From: Nitrosomonas sp.
Lineage (GTDB): Bacteria; Pseudomonadota; Gammaproteobacteria; Burkholderiales; Nitrosomonadaceae
Length of the DNA: 64,000 nucleotides
Reading direction: 5' to 3'
Assembly (NCBI GenBank): GCA_016721865.1
Contig: JADKHF010000042.1
Span: 124,001-188,000 of the forward strand
Shown here: positions 1-9,554 of the stretch, piece after piece
Layout: each line of letters begins with the position of its first letter
How positions within the stretch are numbered: position 1 is the stretch's first letter
Program-made: the position numbers and the translations under genes
The notes under the pieces: generated by a model
Told to the model about the DNA's origin: nothing
The model's database searches: none
Seen by the model: the letters and a program-made list of their open reading frames with translations, nothing else

Positions 1-88
1 CTTCCCTTGTATGCTTCCTGAGCTTGCCAAATAGCAGTTTCTTTCGCCGCTTCGGGATAAACCATATGATATTTACAATCTCAGCGTG

Positions 89-150
89 TATGGCTCAAAC
101 CCTTCTTCACCATGAAAAAACGCACTGTTAAATGGCCGGCTCCATAGGCA
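89..150 (-). repeat. Dispersed short repeat, copy A
   Basis: Read on the minus strand, about 38 bases (core 100-137) match copy B at 32089-32150 nearly base for base, and copy C at 56890-56950 more loosely. The shared core runs from GGCCATT through CATGGTGA to GAAGG. The copy lies just beyond the rlmKL stop codon. It has no coding potential I can recognise. It may be an end fragment of an insertion sequence or a small non-autonomous element; the full extent is uncertain. Confidence 0.6.
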
Positions 151-180
151 GATGGAATATCCGCATGACTGCGATGACGT

Positions 181-2392
181 TCATCGAGAAATTCTCCAGC
201 AATAATGAATCCTGGCATCGCGGGAGAAATCCTCGGGGATCATTTCTCTGCTGATGTCTTCCATGACCAAGTCTTTTAGTGCTTCCTTATCCATTTTGAA
301 ACGACGGAAATTGGTAGAGAAATATAATTTCCCGCCCACTGCGAGCAAGGCTGCGGCGTTTCGGATCAGTTGCACGTGGTCTTTCTGGATGTCGAAGATT
401 TCGTCCATTTTCTTGGAGTTGGAGAAAGTGGGCGGATCGAGAAAGATCAGGTCGAACTGCGGTTTTGGTTTTGCGTCGGCTTGTCCGTCCAGCCATTCTA
501 AACAATTGGCTCGTATCAGCTTGTGATTGCCGTGGATGCCGTTGAGAATGAAATTTCGTCTTGCCCAATCCAGATAGGTATTGGACATATCCACCGTGAT
601 GCTCGACGCCGCACCGCCGATCGCCGCATGCACCGTGGCGCTACCGGTGTAGGCGAACAGATTCAGGAAGCGCTTGCCTTTGGCCTGTTGTTGAATCAGC
701 AAACGCATCGGCCGGTGATCTAGAAACAAACCAGTGTCCAGATAATCCTCAAAATTTACCCAGAATTTGCAGCCGCCTTCTTCAACCACATGAAAGTGTC
801 TGGAATCGCTCAGTTTTTCGTATTGATCGGTGCTTTTCTGTTTGCGGCGTATTTTTAAAAAAACTTGCCCGGCGGGAATTTCCAGTACTTTAACTATTTC
901 TCTCAGCGCACCGGCCAGCCGTTGATTCGCTTTGGCTGGGTCGATCGTTTTCGGCGGCTCATATTCCTGAACATTGACCCAGATTCGCTCACCTTGATAC
1001 ACATCCACGGCCACCGCGTATTCCGGCAGGTCGGCATCGTATAGCCGGTAGCAATGCACTTGATTTTGTTTAACCCACCTGGTTAGTTTTTTCAGATTCT
1101 TGCGCAAGCGATTGGCGAACATTTCCGCCTGGCTGTCGGGTTGCTCGATTTGGGCGCGACGGCTGATTTGTTCGATGCGTTCTTGCTCTGATTTGGCCTT
1201 CGGTTCAAAAAGACTTTTCGTCGATCGTGAAGCGCAACAACTTGCACTCCAGTGCGCCATTGAAAAGCGTAATCGGCTTTTGCGAGCGTATTCCCAATCT
1301 GAAGCCCAGTTCCGGATTGCCGATGATCATCGCCACCTGCCAGCCAGTGAAGCGTCGTTTCAATGCTTCACCGAACTGAAGGTATAGCACGGCGGCCTGT
1401 TCTTCATCGCCCAGTCGTTCGCCATAGGGCGGGTTGCAGACGATCAAACCTTTCGGCCAGCTTTCCGCCGCGGAAGCGTCTGCAATGTCGCGTTTTTCGA
1501 TGTGTATTTTTCCTGACAACCCGGCGTTTTCGATGTGTTGCAACGCGGCGGCGACAGTATGGCGATCCTGGTCGAAGCCAACGATTACCGGCAATTGACT
1601 CAAGCCAATCTCGCGGCGTTGCTGCGCATCGTCCAGAACAGTTTGCCAGAGCGCGGTGTTGTGCTGTTTCCAGCCGAGAAAACCGAAATAATCGCGTTGT
1701 AACCCCGGTGCGATATCCCCGGCGATCAGCGCGCCTTCCACCAGCAGGGTGCCAGAACCGCACATCGGATCGAGTAGCGAGCCACCTTGCTGGGCAATTT
1801 TCGTCCAGCCTGCGCGCAGCAAAATTGCTGCTGCCAAGTTTTCCTTGATCGGCGCGGCGATGCCGATCTCGCGGTAACCACGCTTATGCGAACTTTCACC
1901 GGATAGATCCAGGCTCAACTGCGCAGTGTCGTTGTGCAGATAGACATTGATGCGGATGCTGGGACGCTCAGTATCGACTCTTGGCCGTTCATTAAACCTG
2001 GCGCGCATTTGATCAACGATGGCGTCTTTCACTTTTTGTGCACCGAAATGCGTATTGTTGATCGCCGGATTATTTTTGCTGCTGAACGAAACCGCCAGAC
2101 TGTCATCAGCGTTCAGATGCTCAGACCAGTCGATGCATTGAATGCCATCATAAAGATCCTGCTGGGATTTAACCTCGAAGCTGCTGAGCAACAATGGAAT
2201 GCGGCTGGTGGTGCGTGACCATAAGCAGGCTTTATAGGCCATCGCCAGATCACCCTGAAACGCCACGCCAGCCATTTTCTGCTGCACATTTTTCCCGCCG
2301 AGCGCTTCGATTTCATTGGCGAGAATGCCTTCCATTGCTTTCGGCGTGGTGGCGAAGAGTTGGTAAAGAGTTGGTATTGCGTCATGATTCAT
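181..2392 (-). CDS. rlmKL: 23S rRNA m2G2445/m7G2069 methyltransferase RlmKL (frameshifted)
   Basis: A fused methyltransferase that modifies G2445 and G2069 of 23S rRNA during 50S assembly. The first part (2392 down to about 1205) carries the THUMP-type N-terminus and an RlmL methylase domain with the NPPY motif (CNPPYGERL) and a DPMCGSGTLL SAM loop. The second part (about 1260 down to 181) is the RlmK domain with NLFAYTGSATVHAA and LDPPTFSNSKKM. The first frame stops at ...TIDEKSF; the next frame continues through the same DNA as ...KSLFEPKAKSEQ, so one base is gained or lost at the T5 run near 1210. Together they make one protein of about 735 residues, the usual RlmKL size. The break may be a sequence error or a real split into two polypeptides. 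The gene starts with ATG at 2392. Confidence 0.88.
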
Positions 2393-2453
2393 GGTTAGGG
2401 TCTGAATAGTCGCGTAGGATACTCGAATGTATTGTCACCGCGTTGGCCTTTTT

Positions 2454-2473
2454 GAATTGAATTGAATTGAATT
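2454..2473. repeat. GAATT pentanucleotide repeat, 4 units
   Basis: Four perfect tandem GAATT units preceded by a T4 run lie between rlmKL and the small S4-domain gene. The same pentamer (as AATTC) occurs in six units at 35995-36024. Pentamer repeats of this kind can slip during replication. This copy lies just after the stop of the downstream-reading S4 gene, upstream of rlmKL. Confidence 0.8.
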
Positions 2474-2475
2474 GA

Positions 2476-2688
2476 TCAGGGTGTCACAGTGATTTTTTCC
2501 CTGCCATATTCCACCACTTGGCCAATACGAATCTTGCAGGTTTTGCGCAGCTCAATCTGGTCATTCACCTTGACCTTACCCTTGGCGATCATGATCTTGG
2601 CGGAGCCACCACTTTCGCACAGGCCGGTGATCTTCAAAAGATCGTTCAATGCGATCGTGTCGCGGCCCTCGAGACTGAATTCAATCAT
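2476..2688 (-). CDS. S4-domain RNA-binding protein, YbcJ family
   Basis: A 70-residue protein that is essentially one S4 RNA-binding fold, as in E. coli YbcJ. The visible signature is LNDLLKITGLCESGGSAKIMI followed by GKVKVNDQIELRKTCKI and a VV-Y-G turn, the L/R-rich loop that contacts RNA. It overlaps the upstream VF530-type gene by four bases (ATGA), so the two are translationally coupled. The substrate RNA is not known for the family. Confidence 0.85.
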   Translation of the reverse strand: MIEFSLEGRDTIALNDLLKITGLCESGGSAKIMIAKGKVKVNDQIELRKTCKIRIGQVVEYGREKITVTP

Positions 2689-2936
2689 GGTTTACCTTGT
2701 TTCAATTGGATGTAGATGGCTTCGACTTTCTCTCTGGCCCACGGTGTCTTGCGCAGAAATTTCAGACAGGACCTGATGCTGGGATCTTGCTTGAAACAAT
2801 TAATGTTCACTTTTCCGGCCAGTCCCTCCCAACCATATTGCGCATGCAGTTCAGTCAGCAGTGCTTCCAAGGTGATTCCTTGCAAGGGGTTTTTGGTTTG
2901 CGGGTGCTTATTACTTTCTGGGCTGGGCATAGTCAC
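2685..2936 (-). CDS. VF530 family (DUF2132) small DNA-binding-like protein
   Basis: An 83-residue protein matching the VF530/DUF2132 family through NPLQGITLEALLTELHAQYGW (positions about 17-37) and FKQDPSIRSCLKFLRKTPWAREKVE. The family is small, alpha-helical and common in proteobacteria; a DNA-binding fold has been proposed from structure but no cellular role is established. It is the first gene of a two-gene unit with the S4-domain protein, overlapping it by four bases. Confidence 0.85.
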   Translation of the reverse strand: MTMPSPESNKHPQTKNPLQGITLEALLTELHAQYGWEGLAGKVNINCFKQDPSIRSCLKFLRKTPWAREKVEAIYIQLKQGKP

Positions 2937-3242
2937 AAGGTTAATAGTAATGGGGCTTTATTATTATACGTGTTGCATCCGTTGGGGCATGAAGCATTTG
3001 AACAAGCCGGGGAGGGTTGGGCGGCATACTGTCTCGCACTGTCTCGAGGAAAACCAGAAATTTCATAGCTGTAATAAAAATCGTTCAAAAAGGGGATAAC
3101 GTTTGAGTGGGGCTTTATGCGTGGATTGGCAGCATATGATCACTGTGCCCAAGCCGTTCTGCTTGGTTCGCCTACTTCTACAGCCGTGTCGTGCAGAAGT
3201 CTATGGGCTTTCAGTATTAACGTGGTTTCAGAAGACCTGACG
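2937..3242. other. Intergenic stretch without recognisable gene
   Basis: 306 bases between the VF530-type gene and the decayed ABC protein. I see no conserved reading frame, RNA gene, terminator-like hairpin or repeat shared with the rest of the window. It must hold the promoter of the VF530-S4 pair, but no clear -35/-10 pair stands out. Confidence 0.5.
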
Positions 3243-4956
3243 CTATTTGTTCGCTGCTTGTTTTTCTTTCTTTTCCTGGAAATATTCTGATTCTTTCAGG
3301 CTTCCCGTGATACATCCATTTTTCAGAACAATAACTCGATCAATCTTTTTCAATTGGGGAATATGGTGATTGAAAATCAGGGTGGTACGATTCTGCATCA
3401 GTTTCTGCAAAGCTGGGAGGAGATTTCCAGAGGCAGATTCTTCACATGCCGCAGGTATTTCATCTAGAATCAGGATGACGGCATTTTTAACTAACGCGCG
3501 AGCAATAGCAAGCTGCTGCAATTGTTTTTATTGATTTCTGTACCTTCCTTGCCAATCTGCGTCTGTAGACCTTCAGGCATTCCCCGAATAAATTCCATTG
3601 CGTGAGAGGCGTGTGCTGCAGTGGTGATTTTTGCTTCGTTGGCACAACGCATCGTGCCGTACGCGATATTTCCGGCAATTTTTTCATCCAGCAAATAATC
3701 ATCTTCCGTCAGCATGGCGATATTGGCATGTAAGTTATTTAACTGGATATCGGCGAGCGGATGATCATCCAGCAATATTCTTCCACTGGTTGGTTGTTGT
3801 AAGTGTAGCATCAGGTTAATGAGCGCATTTTTTCTTCTATGGTATAGCCCGTAAAAACAATTATTTCGCCTGATTTTATAGTAAAGTTAATATGATTCAG
3901 AATGGGTATCGCTTGTGTGTCACTACAGAATTGAACCTGTTCAAATGCTAATTTCCCACTGACGTGTGGAATGCTTATGACACCGATAGCCTGTTCGAAT
4001 GCTTGATCCAGAAATGTAAAGATGGTTTCCATGAGCTTCTGATCATGTTCAAGTTGTTTGGGTATACCAGAGATACGTTGTATTGGCATGATAAGGAGTA
4101 ATGCAACGGAAATAAGTGCACCGACTTCTTGCAGATTCAGTGCATCATTAATAGCTTGTAGCGCGATAATGTAACTGATGGCTGTCAAAATCAATGCAGT
4201 AAATATCTGGCTTGAAGGAATGAGCGCCGCCTTGAGTATTGCTTGTTGCATTTCTGCCTGATAAATGGTTTCAGAAATTTTGCCAAGACGTTGACTTTCA
4301 TATAGTTGTCCGCCATCCAATCTGATTTCTCTGTGATGAGAAATCGACAGCAACAAGTGTTGAATCAGGTTCTTGGAGGCCAACAAACTTCTTTGGTCAG
4401 GCCTGTTTGAATGGCTGTGAGCAATCTGAATAATTAGTACAGCGAGAAAAGTTATCAGAAGTAGTAGAAGAGAGAATTCTGGACTGAGATAAAGCGTGCA
4501 AATAATCAACCCTGTGATTGTTAAGATGTCTTGCGTGACGAGAGTGATATGACGGGATGATTTCTGAGTTATCTGGTTGATATTGGATATCAGCGTATCG
4601 ATCTCATTATTTTTGCGGAAATGGCTATAGTGAATTACCGGTAGTGTCAGCAGTTTGTTAAAAAACTCCATGCGTAAATCCATACCCAATTTGCCGCTGG
4701 CTTTGTTGACAGTATAGATGCAGATATAACTTGCGATTCCGCGGACTATAAATAATGCAATAATCGCTAGCGCGGCTGTTTGTGTAAGCGATAGATCTTT
4801 ATGGATAAAAATACTTTCAAGTACCCGTTTAATCAGCAAGGGCAGGGAAGCTAAAGTCGCCGCCATAACCAATATGGAAAATAATGCCAGCAAGAGTAAT
4901 TTCCAATAAGGAGCGAGTCTCTTGAGTAAACGCAGGAAAGGTTGTGGGCGGATCAT
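3243..4956 (-). pseudogene. MsbA-like ABC exporter with degenerate, frameshifted ATPase domain
   Basis: Residues 1-330 form a six-helix ABC exporter membrane domain (starts MIRPQPFLRLLKRLAPYWK, at 4956). The ATPase domain is spread over three frames (breaks near 3811-3835 and 3490-3545). After correcting frame, the Walker A position reads TGYTIEEKNALINL instead of GxSGxGKST. The signature region reads INKNQLQQLAIARAL instead of LSGGQ, and the D-loop reads PAACEE instead of TSALD. Only Walker B (VILILDE) survives. The frame breaks might be sequence errors, but these substitutions cannot be, so the protein is unlikely to hydrolyse ATP. It may be a pseudogene, or a truncated membrane protein with a new role. 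It stands divergently from rfbA, with a MITE between. Confidence 0.75.
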
Positions 4957-5047
4957 AATGAGTAATTCTACATGAACATTCAGTTGCTATTGCATCGTGC
5001 AATTATCCGGAACGTGAAACAGATATAATACAGTTACCATTTTTTTC

Positions 5048-5210
5048 GGGAGCCTGTCGGACTTAAGCAATCGTAGCGAGCCAGTTGGGAGAACGAGTGT
5101 GGATTTTCTCAATTTAGAAGTACATAGCGAGACTATGCACTGAAAAATTGAGGAAATATGAACCGTTTTCCCATCGGCGCAGTAGATTAACCTTGAGTCC
5201 GGCAGGCTCC
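5048..5210 (+). mobile_element. MITE-like palindromic element, family 1, copy 1
   Basis: About 163 bp bounded by inverted termini: GGAGCCTGTCGGACTTAA at the left and the complement TTGAGTCCGGCAGGCTCC at the right. A second copy in the opposite orientation lies at 24521-24678, alike along its whole length with scattered substitutions and small indels. There is no transposase, so this is a non-autonomous element moved in trans. It lies between the ABC pseudogene and rfbA and may carry or disturb their promoters. Confidence 0.85.
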
Positions 5211-5272
5211 TGGTGAATTAACCTGAGTGCAAGAGATTTATTCATCAGCTTGTGAACATAGGGATTTTATTT

Positions 5273-6205
5273 ATGCCAACATCAAATACTTCATATACAA
5301 CAAAAGATTTTTCAAAATCTACCATTCCTCAGCGAAAAGGTATTGTACTTGCAGGCGGTTCCGGTACGCGGCTTTATCCGGTTACACAGACTGTGTCCAA
5401 ACAGTTGTTGCCTGTGTTTGATAAGCCGATGATTTATTACCCGCTCAGTACATTAATGCTGGCGGGAATCCGGGATATTCTGGTCATTTCAACACCGCGT
5501 GATGTTGGAAATTACGAAGAGCTTTTACGTAATGGCCATCAGTGGGGATTGAATATATCGTATGCCGAACAGCCATCCCCCGATGGTCTTGCGCAAGCAT
5601 TTGTCATCGGTGAGTCATTTATTGGTAACGATTGTTCAGCGCTTGTATTGGGCGATAACATTTTTCATGGACATGATTTTCATAATTTACTCACTAATGC
5701 GATGGAACGCACGCAAGGGGCTAGTGTTTTTGCTTATCATGTCCATGATCCAGAGCGTTATGGTGTGGTTGAATTTGATGCAAAGGGTGTTGTGATTGAT
5801 CTGGAAGAAAAACCCAGGCATCCGAAATCCAATTATGCTGTGACGGGTTTGTATTTTTATGATCAGCATGTGGTAGATTACGCCAAAAGCCTGAAACCAT
5901 CGGCACGAAATGAGTTGGAAATTACCGATTTGAATCGTATTTATTTGGAGCAATCTGCATTGCGTGTTGAGATTATGGGGCGTGGATATGCGTGGCTGGA
6001 TACCGGTACGCATGAATCATTGCTGGACGCGAGTCAGTTTGTCGCCACTATTGAACATCGGCAAGGATTGAAAATTGCTTGCCCGGAAGAGATAGCCTTC
6101 AGACAAGGATGGATCGATGCAGCGCAACTGGAGAAACTGGCGACTCCTTTGGCCAAAAATGGCTATGGGCAGTATTTGCTGCAAGTGCTGAAAAGTGAAT
6201 TTTGA
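5273..6205 (+). CDS. rfbA: Glucose-1-phosphate thymidylyltransferase
   Basis: First enzyme of dTDP-L-rhamnose synthesis: glucose-1-phosphate plus dTTP gives dTDP-glucose, for lipopolysaccharide or exopolysaccharide. The nucleotidyltransferase signature KGIVLAGGSGTRLYPVT lies near residues 22-38, followed by KPMIYYPLSTLMLAGI, the LGDNIFHG metal/sugar site and RGYAWLDTGTH near the C-terminus. I place the start at ATG 5273; an upstream in-frame GTG at 5252 would add seven residues. Even so the protein has about 20 more N-terminal residues (MPTSNTSYTTKDFSKSTIPQ) than typical RmlA. rfbC follows after 26 bases. rfbB and rfbD are not in this window. Confidence 0.93.
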   Translation: MPTSNTSYTTKDFSKSTIPQRKGIVLAGGSGTRLYPVTQTVSKQLLPVFDKPMIYYPLSTLMLAGIRDILVISTPRDVGNYEELLRNGHQWGLNISYAEQPSPDGLAQAFVIGESFIGNDCSALVLGDNIFHGHDFHNLLTNAMERTQGASVFAYHVHDPERYGVVEFDAKGVVIDLEEKPRHPKSNYAVTGLYFYDQHVVDYAKSLKPSARNELEITDLNRIYLEQSALRVEIMGRGYAWLDTGTHESLLDASQFVATIEHRQGLKIACPEEIAFRQGWIDAAQLEKLATPLAKNGYGQYLLQVLKSEF

Positions 6206-6231
6206 TCGAGGCCGGACATAACAGCCATGCC

Positions 6232-6744
6232 ATGAAATCGACTTGGCTGGTTATTCCAGAAGTTCTGTTATTTGAACCGCGTGTTTTTGGCGATGAACGC
6301 GGGTTTTTTTTCGAAAGCTTTAATCAGCGTGAATTTGAGTCAGCAGTAGGAAAAAAAATAAACTTCGTGCAAAGTAATCATTTGCTTTCTATTCAACATG
6401 TTTTGCGTGTTTTGCATTATCCGATCAAACAAGCTCAGCGAAAGCTGGTGCGTGTGGTGAAAGAAGTATTCGATGTGGCAGTAGATATTCGCCGTTCATC
6501 ATTCATTTTTGGACAATGGATGGGGGACATACTCGGTGCAGAGAAGAAAAAGCAGATATGGGTTCCGGCAGCTTTTGCCCACGGGTTTATAGTTCTCTCT
6601 GAGTATGCTGAGTTTTTGTATGACGCAACATTCAGTATTGATTGGCCGTTTGCAGGCAAGCAGATTCCTGCTGAGAAGGATGCGCGTGGAATCACATTCA
6701 GCGCTGCCGAAGTTAATGATTGGCTGTTGTTGGGCAATGGCTAA
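6232..6744 (+). CDS. rfbC: dTDP-4-dehydrorhamnose 3,5-epimerase, with internal deletion
   Basis: Third enzyme of dTDP-rhamnose synthesis, a cupin-fold epimerase. Family motifs are FGDERGFFFESFNQ, FVQSNH, the catalytic-His block VLRVLHYP (usually VLRGLHYQ), KLVRVV and WVPAAFAHGF. The sequence goes from EFLYDATFSIDWPF straight to the C-terminal region. The family normally has about 20 more residues here, with the second catalytic residue, a Tyr, in FLYKTTDYY...WDDP. One residue is also missing in VVKEVFDVAV (usually VxGEVFDVAV). The start is ATG 6232, and the stop overlaps radA by eight bases. Activity is doubtful unless the sequence is wrong here. Confidence 0.8.
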   Translation: MKSTWLVIPEVLLFEPRVFGDERGFFFESFNQREFESAVGKKINFVQSNHLLSIQHVLRVLHYPIKQAQRKLVRVVKEVFDVAVDIRRSSFIFGQWMGDILGAEKKKQIWVPAAFAHGFIVLSEYAEFLYDATFSIDWPFAGKQIPAEKDARGITFSAAEVNDWLLLGNG

Positions 6745-8086
6745 GCAGAAAACGACCTATTCGTGTACTGAGTGTGGCGGACAAACCTTAAAATGGCAAG
6801 GCCAGTGTCCGCATTGTCAGTCTTGGAATACATTAATAGAAACCATCGCAGAGAAATCTGTATCAAGATTCAGTCCAGTATCGGAAATTGGTCAGGTGCA
6901 AAATTTAAGCACTATCGAAGCGCGTGAAGAACCGCGCTATGCGACAGGCGTGGATGAGCTTGACCGGGTTCTCGGCGGTGGTCTGGTGCATGGCGGTGTT
7001 GTGCTATTGGGCGGGGACCCTGGTATTGGTAAGTCGACGTTATTACTGCAAGCGCTTTCCCATTTGTCGAGTCATCACGCTGTATTGTATGTGAGTGGTG
7101 AAGAATCCGCGCACCAGGTGGCATTACGTGCCAAGCGTTTAGCACTGAATGTGGAAACAGTACATTTGTTTGCGGAAATTCAACTGGAGAAAATCCAATC
7201 TGTTCTGATTGAACGTAAACCAACCGTAGCTGTGATCGACTCCATTCAGACGATTTATTCGGAGATATTGCAGTCGGCTCCGGGATCTGTTGCGCAAGTA
7301 CGCGAGTGTGCAGCGCAATTAACACGCCTGGCGAAGGCAAGCGGAATTTGCATCATTCTGGTTGGTCATGTGACCAAGGAAGGTGCGCTGGCTGGTCCGC
7401 GTGTGCTGGAACATATGGTTGATACGGTGCTGTATTTTGAAGGCGATATGCATTCCAGTTTTCGCATGATCCGCGCTTTCAAGAATCGTTTTGGCGCAGT
7501 CAATGAATTGGGTGTGTTTTCTATGAGCGAAAAGGGATTGCGTGAGGTCAAGAATCCTTCGGCACTGTTTCTTTCGCATCATGACACGCAGGTGCCTGGA
7601 TCGTGCATCATGGTCACGCAAGAGGGCACGCGCCCGCTATTAGTGGAAATACAGGCTCTGGTCGATGAAGCGCGCTCGCCCAATCCGCGCCGGCTGTGCG
7701 TCGGATTGGAACAAAACCGTTTGGCGATGCTGCTGGCGGTATTGCACCGCCACGCAGGGATTCCTTGTTTTGATCAGGATGTATTCGTCAATGCCGTCGG
7801 TGGCGTGAAAATTACCGAACCGGGTGCTGATCTTGCGATTTTACTGGCGGTGGTCTCGTCGCTGAAAAACAAACCGCTGGCGGAAAAAATGATCGTCATC
7901 GGTGAAGTTGGTTTGGCTGGCGAAATACGTCCCGTGCAACGCGGGCAGGAAAGATTGAAAGAAGCAGCGAAACTGGGTTTTAAGCAGGCCATTATTCCAT
8001 TGGCCAATAAGCCCAAGCAAGCTATTTCCGGTATTACGGTCATTCCTGTCGGGCGAATTCAGGAAGCCGTCGCGCAGATGTATTAG
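6737..8086 (+). CDS. radA: DNA repair protein RadA
   Basis: RadA (Sms) is a RecA-like helicase that processes branched recombination intermediates. In order: a four-cysteine zinc finger (CTECGG...CPHCQSW, residues about 10-30), Walker A GGDPGIGKSTLL (about 93-104), Walker B VIDSIQT, the RadA-specific KNRFGA motif, and a C-terminal Lon-protease-like domain (VNAVGGVKITEPGADLAI). Length 449 residues, normal for the family. I start it at ATG 6737, inside the last codons of rfbC, because the zinc finger follows at once; an upstream extension in the same frame is only the rfbC sequence in another frame. Confidence 0.95.
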   Translation: MAKQKTTYSCTECGGQTLKWQGQCPHCQSWNTLIETIAEKSVSRFSPVSEIGQVQNLSTIEAREEPRYATGVDELDRVLGGGLVHGGVVLLGGDPGIGKSTLLLQALSHLSSHHAVLYVSGEESAHQVALRAKRLALNVETVHLFAEIQLEKIQSVLIERKPTVAVIDSIQTIYSEILQSAPGSVAQVRECAAQLTRLAKASGICIILVGHVTKEGALAGPRVLEHMVDTVLYFEGDMHSSFRMIRAFKNRFGAVNELGVFSMSEKGLREVKNPSALFLSHHDTQVPGSCIMVTQEGTRPLLVEIQALVDEARSPNPRRLCVGLEQNRLAMLLAVLHRHAGIPCFDQDVFVNAVGGVKITEPGADLAILLAVVSSLKNKPLAEKMIVIGEVGLAGEIRPVQRGQERLKEAAKLGFKQAIIPLANKPKQAISGITVIPVGRIQEAVAQMY

Positions 8087-8115
8087 CAGACTGTCAGGGA
8101 TTTCAGTACGAGCCG

Positions 8116-8892
8116 ATGAAAAAACGCCAGCTTCTCTGGATACTCCTGGTATCGGTTTTAGTTGCAGTGGCCGCAATGATTCTGCCGCCCATTTCGCAGC
8201 CTGACGACTACCATCAGTTTGCCGATCAGCGCAGTTTCCTCGGTATTCCCAACTTCAACGATGTCATCTCCAACCTGGCTTTTCTGCTCAGTGGTGGCGC
8301 TGGGTTAGTGTTCCTGTTTCGGGTCTATCGGACACCTGAACAAACCACATTTCATGACCTCAAAGAGTGCTTACCCTACGGGGTGTTGTTTTTCAGCGTG
8401 GCCGCTGCCGCATTCGGATCGATGATCTATCACTGGGCGCCGGATATCGATCATTTGATGTGGGATCGATTACCCATTGCCATCAGCATAACCGCTTTAC
8501 TGGCTGCTACATTGGTTGATCGTGTTGATCCAACCCTCGGTTTATGGTCGTTGCCACCGCTTGTGGTTTTGGGTATTTTCAGCGTGCTGTATTGGCACTG
8601 GACGGAACTGCAAGGCAGCGGAAATCTGAACTTTTATATTGTCATACAGTTTTATTCGATTCTGCTGATTGTGTGGATCAGTCTGCGTTTTCCATCGCGC
8701 TACACCCGTGGCAACGATATCTATCAAGTGATTGTTTTGTACGCGATAGCGAAATTGGCTGAAATTCTGGATTGGTCAATCTTTGCAGGGATGAATGGCT
8801 GGATAAGCGGCCACACGCTAAAGCATTTGATTGCTGCGTATGCCGCTTATCGGATTGTGCAGATATTGCGGAAACGGAGGTTTGTAGGGTGA
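8116..8892 (+). CDS. Alkaline ceramidase-like (CREST family) membrane protein
   Basis: A 258-residue integral membrane protein with about seven hydrophobic segments. The conserved block YHQFADQRSFLGIPNFNDVISNLAF, the pair GSMIYHW...DIDHLMWDRLPIAI and the C-terminal HTLKHLIAAYAAYR fit the CREST/alkaline-ceramidase superfamily, whose members use Ser, Asp and three His to hold a catalytic zinc. Bacterial members are poorly studied and the amide they cut, if any, is unknown. It follows radA after 29 bases and may share its transcript. Confidence 0.75.
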   Translation: MKKRQLLWILLVSVLVAVAAMILPPISQPDDYHQFADQRSFLGIPNFNDVISNLAFLLSGGAGLVFLFRVYRTPEQTTFHDLKECLPYGVLFFSVAAAAFGSMIYHWAPDIDHLMWDRLPIAISITALLAATLVDRVDPTLGLWSLPPLVVLGIFSVLYWHWTELQGSGNLNFYIVIQFYSILLIVWISLRFPSRYTRGNDIYQVIVLYAIAKLAEILDWSIFAGMNGWISGHTLKHLIAAYAAYRIVQILRKRRFVG

Positions 8893-8916
8893 CAATAAAC
8901 GAAGCACATCTTTGTT

Positions 8917-9456
8917 TCATCGCATCAGAATTTTGGCAGTGATGATGGTTGGATCGTTCTCATACCCTCGCTTCGCAAGAGCTTCAACTTTTTGTTTGAT
9001 ATCCTCGGGTGACCAAAAAAACCAATTCTGGTCTGACATGAACTCTCGGATTAAGTCACACCGATTTTGGTGAATCTTGCCAGCAGCGAGACCAAGAATG
9101 ATCTTTGTTTTGGCATCTGCCATGCCGCATGCAATGAGATCTGAGAGCAACCTGGAGAGCACGATTGAACGATAATTCTCGGATGTAAATAACTTGTATC
9201 TTCCCTTTGGTACTTCGTGTTTTTCCTGAAGTTGTTCGAAATTAACTCCGAACGAATCAAGAAAAGATTTTGCCTCGAGGGCAAGCACTTCATTAGCGGA
9301 AAATTTGAATGCAAGAAGATCAATCTCTGGTCTGGGAATCGAATGCTTACCAATTCGACGTTTTTCCTCTTTCGTTAAATTGACCTTGAACAATCTGCGC
9401 ACCCAATAACCTTCAGCTTCAAGCAAAGTAGAGATGATATTTTCGAAATGATCCAT
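8917..9456 (-). CDS. Conserved hypothetical protein with PD-(D/E)XK-like core
   Basis: About 179 residues. RPEIDLLAFKFSANEVLALEAKSF has the spacing of a PD-(D/E)XK nuclease core: Asp, a short beta-hairpin, then E-x-K. The rest is helical with no known domain. The frame stays open to 9537, but the strong hairpin at 9508-9544 lies there, so ATG 9456 is the better start. It lies downstream of rhlE on the same strand with a hairpin between, and there is no methylase or other defence gene beside it. Nuclease activity is inferred from the motif alone. Confidence 0.6.
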   Translation of the reverse strand: MDHFENIISTLLEAEGYWVRRLFKVNLTKEEKRRIGKHSIPRPEIDLLAFKFSANEVLALEAKSFLDSFGVNFEQLQEKHEVPKGRYKLFTSENYRSIVLSRLLSDLIACGMADAKTKIILGLAAGKIHQNRCDLIREFMSDQNWFFWSPEDIKQKVEALAKRGYENDPTIITAKILMR

Positions 9457-9507
9457 TAGTAGTTTGTTAACAAGATCAGTGCGAAATTTATTGGTGTGAT
9501 GTTGATG

Positions 9508-9544
9508 AACCGCTTTGCTCCGAGGTATTCGGAACAAAGCGGTT
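9508..9544 (-). terminator. Hairpin terminator downstream of rhlE
   Basis: A 16-bp stem with a single mismatch (AACCGCTTTGTTCCGA read on the minus strand, complement at 9508-9523) and a 5-base loop, directly after the rhlE stop. The plus-strand side ends in TTTT; on the minus strand the U-tract is weak, so termination may be partial. Confidence 0.65.
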
Positions 9545-9554
9545 TTACGGCGTG

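Noticed and set aside
6605..6736. N-terminal extension of RadA
   Set aside because: These codons are the rfbC coding sequence read in another frame; the RadA zinc finger follows directly after ATG 6737.
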